Source: Rhodosporidiobolus odoratus
Taxonomy: Eukaryota; Basidiomycota; Microbotryomycetes; Sporidiobolales; Sporidiobolaceae
NCBI GenBank assembly: GCA_034387635.1
Contig: JAOANU010000032.1
Location: 50,403 to 114,402 of the forward strand
Direction: 5' to 3'
DNA length: 64,000 nt
Positions within the stretch are counted from its first letter, which is position 1. Each line of letters begins with the position of its first letter. Shown here one piece after another: positions 57,648 through 64,000 of this stretch. The notes under the pieces were generated by a model. The model did no database searches and was not told the DNA's origin. It worked only from the letters and a program-made list of their open reading frames with translations. The translations under genes and the position numbers were made by a program.

Positions 57648-59625
57648 ATGTCGCACAGGAAGTACGAGCACCCCCGGTACGCCTTTCATCTTGCTTCAGG
57701 TGGGTCTACGCGCGCGGCGGGGAAAACTGACCTTCTCTCGTCCATCTGCTCTCCTACCCCACCCCTTCCTTCCCACTCTGAAGCTGCGGTTCCCTCGGGT
57801 TCCTTCCCCGTAAGAGGGCCGCCCGCCACCGCGGAAAGGCGAAGAGCTTCCCCAAGGTCCGTTAGCAGCATCCAGCGCCGCCTTCCATCTCTTTCCCTCC
57901 CTCCTCTAGGAGCGGGTGATTGAAGCCGGAGACAGCATTGAGACTGATTCTCCGGTCGATTCGTTACCTTTGCGTCTCCTCTCTCCACCGCCATCTTTCT
58001 CGCAAACAGGACGACCAGAAGGCACCGGTCCACCTCACTGCCTTCCTCGGCTACAAGGCTGGTATGAGCCACATCGTCCGTGACCTCGACCGTCCGGGAT
58101 CCAGTGCGTATCACCTCTCTTCCTTCAGCCACAGCACGCGATGTTGACGAACTGCGCTCTCGCAGAGATGCACAAGAAGGAGGTCGTCGAGGCCGTCACC
58201 GTCATCGAGACTCCCCCCATGGTCGTTGTCGGTGTCGTCGGTTACGTCGAGACCCCCCGCGGTCTCCGTTCCCTCACCACCGTCTGGGCTGAGCACCTTT
58301 CGGACGAGGTCAAGCGTCGCTTCTACAAGAACTGGTTCGTTTCCCTCGGTCGCTGGGCTTCTCGCTTGGGCCTGGTACTCATTACCTCGCTGCAGGTACC
58401 GTTCGAAGAAGAAGGCGTTCACCAAGTACGCGAAGAAACACGCGGAGCAGGGTGCCAAGAGCTCGATCAACCGCGAGCTCGAGCGCATCAGCAAGTACTG
58501 CTCCGTCGTGCGCGTCCTCGCCCACACCCAGATCCGCAAGACCGGCCTCGCCCAGAAGAAGGCCCACCTCATGGAGATCCAGGTCAACGGTGGTTCCGTC
58601 TCGGACAAGGTCGAGTTCGCCAAGTCTCACTTTGAGAAGACTGTCGACATCGCCTCCGTGTTCGAGCAGGACGAGAACATCGACATCATCGGTGTTACTC
58701 AGGGTCACGGTTTCGAGGGTGTGACCCACCGTTGGGGTACCAAGAAGCTCCCGCGCAAGACCCACAAGGGTCTTCGTAAGGTTGCTTGCATTGGTGCTTG
58801 GCACCCGAGCAAGGTCATGTACTCGGTCGCCCGTGCTGGTCAGGACGGTGCGTCTCTCTTTTCTCTCTCTCTCTTCACTCTTTGTCCTCGTCGAAGCTGA
58901 CGGGTACTGTACCGCCTTGTTCTTCTCTTCTCTTTCACGCTCCCCTTTGTCCCTCCGTCCGCTCCAATCACTTTCTTATCGACGCTATTCAGGTTACCAC
59001 CACCGTACCGAGCTCAACAAGAAGGTCTACCGCATTGCCAAGGCTGAGGATGAGGGTTCCGCCTCGACCGAGTTCGACATCACCAAGAAGGCGATCACCC
59101 CTCTTGGTGGCTTCGTCCGCTACGGTATTGTCAAGAACGACTGGCTTATGGTGAAGGGATCGTGCCCAGGTACTGTTAAGAGGGTGTACGTTATATTCCC
59201 TTACTTTACAGTCATCTACCTTCACTTACCCTGTCTTTTCTTTCCTCCTTGCTTTCCTACCTTGCTACTGCTTCGTCTTCGTCAACCATTGCCACCGTCC
59301 GCTACAGCATCACCCTCCGCAAGAGTTTGATCCCTCACACTTCGCGTCGTGCTCTGGAGAAGATCAACCTCAAGGTCCGTTCCCTCTCCGCGTCACCTTC
59401 TTGATGCTTGGTTACTTACAAGCCCTTCCCTCTCCTTGTCGGTTATCCTCTACAGTTCATCGACACCAGTTCCAAGTTCGGTATGTCCTCCTTGATTCAC
59501 CCTTCTTTCTTCCCACTCGCTGACGGTTCTTTTCCCCTTCTCCCTTGCGCTCTTCAGGTCATGGTCGTTTCCAGTCGAAGGCGGAGAAGGACGCGTTCAT
59601 CGGCCAACTCAAAGTCAAGGCCTAA
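57648..59625 (+). CDS. RPL3: 60S ribosomal protein L3 (uL3)
   Basis: Nine exons close in phase: 57648..57676, 57784..57856, 58010..58103, 58166..58334, 58396..58847, 58993..59185, 59308..59374, 59456..59480, 59558..59625 (389 aa, as expected for the family). It is a core protein of the large subunit close to the peptidyl-transferase centre. Landmarks are [42 protein letters not shown], the W-finger region [37 protein letters not shown] and the end FIGQLKVKA. The N-terminus reads PRCGSLGF where most species have PRHGSLGF. Exon 8 is only 25 nt. Multiple introns with a tiny first coding exon are typical of fungal ribosomal protein genes. Confidence 0.97.
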
Positions 59626-61458
59626 GCTGGGCAGGCTTTAGGAGGGGGAGCTGCTCGCACTCGGGTTCTTGGTCTTTCGTAGTTTTGTTCTTTGCTGCGG
59701 GGACGAGGCAATCCCAATGCTGGTTGGTTCACCTCAGATATTCGTTTTCTCGGTCTGCTTATTCGCACTCTGTCTGGGTCTCTACGCGCGGCGTTGCCAT
59801 ATTCCGACTAGCTCGTTAGGAGATCTCTGTCTCTCCAGTTCTTGCTCTATTGGTCCTGCTTCTCATCTGGTTTTCTCCCACAGAGTAGATGCTACACCTC
59901 CGGCTGTGCGAGGCCGACGTTACAGGGGATAAACGGGACGGAGTTATGGCGAGAATGGAGGAAAAGAACCCCAACGACAAAAAATGCAAGCGTCCCGCTT
60001 TCTCCTCGGCAGGGATCGTGTAGCTGCTCCATGTTCTCCTCCTGCCTTGCAAAGTAGACAGACTGCAAACGGGCGAAGGCGGGAAGGGACGAAGTGGCGT
60101 CAAAGAACAAGGAAAGTTAGCAAGCCAAGGGAACATCCGGCCTGTTCTTTCTCTGCTTGTGCTCTTGGGCTATCAGCTTGGCCGAGCTCATACAGCTGCG
60201 GCTCTGTCAGACTGTCAGCCTCCATGGGTGTCTTGCAATTATGCCCGTCAGAGGAAAGTGCAGCTCTGAAAGGGCACGGCGTTCTCGCAGTTGATGCCTG
60301 GCCACTGTGAAGCAACAGCAGCAAGAGATTCATCAAAGTAGACTCTTCATCCCTCACTCCAATCCTGAGTGTGTGGCAACATCCTGAAAGTGGACCAAGC
60401 CACACTGAGGTGTGCAGCAAGGTGAGAATTTACTTCGGCTGATACCTTGCAAATTTGACATGTGAGCTTCTACAGGCTTCGTTTTCAGACGATTCTGAAC
60501 CTACCCAAGTGCCGACCAAGACAAAGACATAGCCAAAGTGAAATGACTGGGGAAAATGCCAACAAGCGGCGGTGCAAACTTCAAAGTAGACAAGAAATTC
60601 GGAAGTTGAATTCCCATTTCTAGTAATACACCATGGAGAACAACAGAAAGATGATGAAGACGGTGAAGATGGGAGATCATTTGGAAGAGGAGGGGCCCAT
60701 CTGTTGAATAGTAAGCAGTCTTTGCCTTTTTGCGCAGAGACAAGGTTCCTCCACCAGCACGAGTGAGGTCTGCGATACCGAGCGGCTAGGAGAAAGCGAG
60801 TTATAAGTGCCAAATACATAGCATAGAAACAGAGAGAACTCACACGTCCCAACAGCACGACTCCTTCCATATAATTCTCAGGATAGAATGCAAGAGACAC
60901 TGTCTTCAAGTCAATTGACGAGGACAGGTTGCTTGCAATGGAAGGTAACAGGGAGGGGAAGTGCTGAGTCCACCAATGTCGACCCAAGGGAGGCCAGGGG
61001 CTCAGGGGGAAGAGGGATAATACCCGAGTAGGACTAGCCTAATGAGCGCAGACAACGAGAGTAACCAAAGGGTGGCGAGAAAAGTTAAATCCGACACTGA
61101 GGTTCGTCCGCCTGAAGCCTCGTAGGCCAATCAAAAGTCGCGGCTGACCGTGTCAACCAATCAGAGTTGGCCTACCTTCTCAGCCTCAATGTCAGGAATT
61201 TTTTCCTTGCCACCCTTCGAGAGTAACAGTGAATTAACCCTTGATACGAGAAAACCAAAGAAAAACAGGAGAAGAACCCGAGAAGTTGAATAATGTTCTA
61301 CACGAGTTGCCCCAGCTACCTCAACTCCATCTCAACTCTGCCCTACAGTCCAATGGTAGGTAGGCGGATGTAGACTGTGGAGAGGCAAGCACGGCAGCGA
61401 CCAGTCCGAAAGAAAAGATAGCAAAGGAAAGGATAATTAGGAAAGAAGACTTAATAGG
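59626..61458. other. gene-poor; exon-like remnant on the minus strand
   Basis: After the RPL3 3' region there is no confident gene. At about 60430-60987 the minus strand carries two exon-like pieces, one with SIDLKTVSLAFYPENYMEGV and the next with HRLHHLSVVLHGVLLEMG, separated by a possible intron. They could be a fragment of an F-box/leucine-rich-type gene or a decayed gene. AT content rises towards 61.3 kb. Confidence 0.35.
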
Positions 61459-61459
61459 T

Positions 61460-61520
61460 GTCATAGATAGGATGGTAAACCTAGCACGGTTTCATAGATA
61501 GGATGGTAATCCTAGCAGGA
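61460..61520. repeat. 31-bp direct repeat, two copies
   Basis: The word tcatagataggatggtaa with a following cctagca occurs at 61461 and again at 61492, one base apart in sequence. It marks the edge of the repeat-rich right end. Confidence 0.8.
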
Positions 61521-62089
61521 AGCCTGAGCGTAGAGGCGAGGGCGGACGGAACAAGAGATCATGAACTGGGTAATATTGCAAAGAACAGGAGAAGTGTAAA
61601 TGGGTAGCGCTGAAAAATAAAACGAGAGGGGAGTCTTTGAGGCTACAGCTTCCACCATGTTTAATGATCATCTACTATATCTTACAGCCACTATATTTGA
61701 TGGTATGTCTGCAGTCAGATATAGTACATTGTACATCACTGCACATGAAGTGTACAGGTCCCTACCCAGGTCAGCTCCCCCGTCCGCCGCTCGGTGGTCG
61801 AGATCGACCGTTCTCGACTTGGAGGGGGTCGAGGTGACCTGGTCAGGATCAACTGTACATTGGTCAGACGGGGCTGTACATTACTGTACATGTGTGCAGG
61901 AGCGTGGGGTACGTGTCGGTGAAGCGGTAGGACTTCTGGAACTCGAGATCGAGGCAATGGACATGGTTCACCTCGAGGTGAACACCCTCTCTGCTGCACT
62001 TCTGGGGTTGGAGTAGGCTGTACATGTCTTGCAATGGTGTCTGCAAGGTCCTCAATGCGTTTGCACATCAGCAAGGGACGAGATGCGAG

Positions 62090-62523
62090 AGATACAAGTT
62101 GTCGACTTGGCCCCGCCAAAAAGTGAGCTCATCCAAACCACCCGTACATTGCCAGGTCACGGGTGTACATCACTGTTAGTAGTCTTGGCTACACCCCCAA
62201 CTACTTTGTTTGGCTGTAAGAGGCTAGGTTTTCGAGATACGGCATGTCGACCTTGTCCCGCCAAAAGGTGAACTTGCCGGCATCAGCTGTACATGTTTGG
62301 TTCAAGGGTGTACATTGCCAGGCACAGTACTGCCTACACCCCCAGCTACTTTGTTCAGCTGCAAGAGGCCAGATGCTCGAGATACGAGACCTTGACCTGC
62401 TCCCCCCAAAGTGTCAGCTCCCTCAAACCAGCCGTACATGATCCAGTCAGGGGTGTACATTGCAGCCAAGCGGGGCGTCCACCCGTGCAGCCCCTTTGTT
62501 CGACCACACGAGGCCAGGTGCTC
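62090..62523. repeat. three tandem degenerate units of about 144 bp
   Basis: Units start at about 62090, 62237 and 62381, each beginning with gagatac and a tcgacc/ttgacc block. Each then has ccgccaaaa or ccccccaaag, a gtacat word, gggtgtacat, a cacccc block and actttgtt or cctttgtt, and ends in gaggc-agg-tgctc or similar. A partial fourth unit follows to about 62570 and weaker ones precede. Divergence between units is substantial, so the array is old. Confidence 0.7.
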
Positions 62524-62645
62524 GAGAACGAAGCGGTCGACTGGGTGCCCCCCTAGGTGAGCATCTCTGTTTCGCCTCTGAGTAACTGTGGCTGCAGTGT
62601 ACATTGCTCACTTGCATTTCAGCTACACAGTAAGCTCCTCTGCAC

Positions 62646-62871
62646 AACCATCCGTGCCGAGGTCACGGTGATACGCTCTGCTGCCTAGCACCCCCGTCTC
62701 AGCCTCTTCGGTTACATTGGTTGTACAGGGACAGCAAAGGCGTGTACATTGCAATACAAACCATCCGTGCCGAGGTCACGGTGATACGCTCTGCTGCCTA
62801 GCACCCCCGTCTCAGCCTCTTCGGTTACATTGGTTGTACAGGGACAGCAAAGGCGTGTACATTGCAATACA
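62646..62871. repeat. perfect or near-perfect 113-bp tandem duplication
   Basis: The unit beginning aaccatccgtgccgaggtca and ending cgtgtacattgcaatac occurs at 62646 and 62759 with almost no differences. It is much younger than the surrounding 144-bp units. Each copy holds two TGTACA sites. Confidence 0.9.
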
Positions 62872-63010
62872 GATCGGAGATTACATCTTGGCATACTCTG
62901 AGGGCTTGTAGCTGTGATGGTGAATGAGATCCAGCACATCAGCAAGTTGATCTCACCAGGCTCGCTCGCTAACAGCTATCGTACATCGACCACACACAGC
63001 TGTACATCCT

Positions 63011-63637
63011 CTTGAAAGACTCTTGCAATCAATCTAGCAGGTCAACTGAACACCCAGTGTCGAGGCGGGCAAGATCCAGCCACATCACCTCCTTCTCTAG
63101 CAAGGTCAGCTCCCCCCTCTCCACCGTAGACAGCGTACACATGCGGGTACATGGTTCCAGAGAGCAAACAAACGAAAGGCAGCAACCTGAGCTTGAAAGT
63201 ATTTACTGGTGGCAGGCGCAAGCAACAGCCCGTCAACCCAAAGTCTGCCCAGATAAACAGGACGTTCTTCGGAAACTGCTTTTCTGAACACAATGCAGCC
63301 CGTACCAGCAAGCCCACACATTGCCACATGTATCTACCTCGGCAGATAGGCCACAATCAGAACATGCCGCCACCGTTTTTTCTAGCCAGCCGGGGCAAGG
63401 TGGTCGCGAGGAATCCCGTAATCCCTTTTCGTCTCAACATCTTGGTACGCCAGATCTTGTAGCGAAACTTCTTTTCCGCTAACCATGCAGGTACAGTATA
63501 ACTTGCATCCTTCAGCTCGGGCCTGCGTGGGCGTGTCGCGACGTGATGCAGGAAGAGAGGCGGAGTATGCTCGGAAGGCAAGTTCTTTCTTCACTCTGAC
63601 CCAACCTTCACTTGGCTTTGGCGCCCCTAACCTAACC
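63011..63637. other. no gene seen
   Basis: Overlapping short ORFs on both strands without splice support. The TGTACA enrichment stops here. Confidence 0.35.
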
Positions 63638-63976
63638 ATGTCTAGCACGTCTACCCCACCAACCCCTGTAACAGCCCCGACGTGCGGCAAGAACACCGGC
63701 AACCCCATCAACTGCACGACAAATGGCCATCCGCTTGACAGTCACTACCGGGCATACCACCAGACGCCGTACACTTTCAAGTTTGCCAGTGGGTCTCGCA
63801 GCATCACACTTCAACGGGCGCAGACACCAGACCCCGTGTCGGTACCTGGGCTGCTGGTCTGCAGGTGTGGGACCGGCCTCTTGACGGCCAATACGATGCA
63901 CGCACATGTCCAGAGCTGCGAGACCGTTAACCTGCAGGCTCCGGCTGCAGTATCTTCTACGTCAACACAGCGGTAA
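63638..63976 (+). CDS. possible small Cys/His protein
   Basis: An intronless 112-aa frame from ATG at 63638 (the frame is open further upstream). It starts with a Ser/Thr/Pro-rich segment, then NGHPLDSHYRAYHQTPYTF, and ends with VCRCGTGLLTANTMHAHVQS followed by Cys, a C-x-C...H-x-H...C arrangement that might bind zinc. It lies at the end of the repeat-rich region and near the window edge. It could be an accessory or element-borne gene. Low confidence. Confidence 0.35.
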   Translation: MSSTSTPPTPVTAPTCGKNTGNPINCTTNGHPLDSHYRAYHQTPYTFKFASGSRSITLQRAQTPDPVSVPGLLVCRCGTGLLTANTMHAHVQSCETVNLQAPAAVSSTSTQR

Positions 63977-64000
63977 TTTTTCTTTATGTATCTCCGCAGG

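Larger units (their letters stand above)
61731..63010. repeat. TGTACA-rich repeat region
   Basis: I count about 16 copies of the palindrome TGTACA in 1.3 kb, mostly as gTGTACATtg, against about 0.3 expected by chance. They sit at similar positions in the repeated units described separately. Short ORFs here are interrupted and differ between units, so the region looks non-coding. It could be a subtelomeric or pericentromeric satellite, or a regulatory array. Confidence 0.75.

Noticed and set aside
61731..63010. CRISPR-like array.
   Set aside because: The genome is eukaryotic, and the repeats are long, degenerate and adjoining, without unique spacers between short identical repeats.

Overview
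The window is nuclear DNA of a fungus, most likely a GC-rich basidiomycete yeast of the Rhodotorula/Rhodosporidium/Sporobolomyces type (Pucciniomycotina). The reasons are genes split by many short introns (mostly about 50-110 nt), a 5' splice site that usually has C at +4 (GTGCGT, GTACGT, GTTCGT), low-complexity Ser/Ala/Pro tracts inside proteins, and clear eukaryotic core genes. The genus is an inference. There are no operons, rRNA genes or CRISPR arrays. I rebuilt exon structures by hand from splice sites and reading phase; where all phases close I give exon lists.

Layout. 0.5-1.8 kb: a six-exon secreted, GPI-anchored six-cysteine protein gene (minus). 2.5-4.8 kb: two intron-containing tRNA-Gly(UCC) genes in copy 1 of a ~2 kb inverted repeat, ending in a decayed fragment of a yippee gene. 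5.5-8.9 kb: two poorly resolved minus-strand genes. 9.6-14.4 kb: CAND1. 15.2-22.1 kb: hypothetical genes, partly unresolved. 23.0-24.0 kb: a small secreted/membrane protein gene with a TATA box. 24.8-27.2 kb: an F-box/WD-repeat protein. 27.5-28.9 kb: a hypothetical gene (minus). 29.3-31.5 kb: PRI2, DNA primase large subunit. 31.8-32.6 kb: an intact yippee-like gene (minus), tail-to-tail with PRI2. 32.5-34.5 kb: copy 2 of the inverted repeat with two more tRNA-Gly genes. 34.8-35.7 kb: a hypothetical gene. 36.1-37.9 kb: a uridine phosphorylase with a 10-nt micro-exon. 38.2-41.1 kb: a low-complexity protein. 42.4-46.6 kb: SLX4. 48.6-49.0 kb: a fifth tRNA-Gly gene with a repeated flank. 49.7-53.1 kb: an oxysterol-binding protein. 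53.3-54.5 kb: an unresolved gene. 54.9-56.4 kb: a multi-pass membrane protein (minus). 57.6-59.6 kb: ribosomal protein L3. 60-64 kb: gene-poor, with tandem repeats very rich in the palindrome TGTACA.

The recognised genes are housekeeping functions that do not form one pathway: cullin-ligase exchange (CAND1) and an F-box protein, replication and repair (PRI2, SLX4), lipid transport (OSBP), nucleoside salvage and translation. The most unusual features are the inverted duplication that carries tRNA genes and a gene remnant, the five tRNA-Gly copies that differ almost only in their introns, the TGTACA array, and the two unrecognised secreted proteins.
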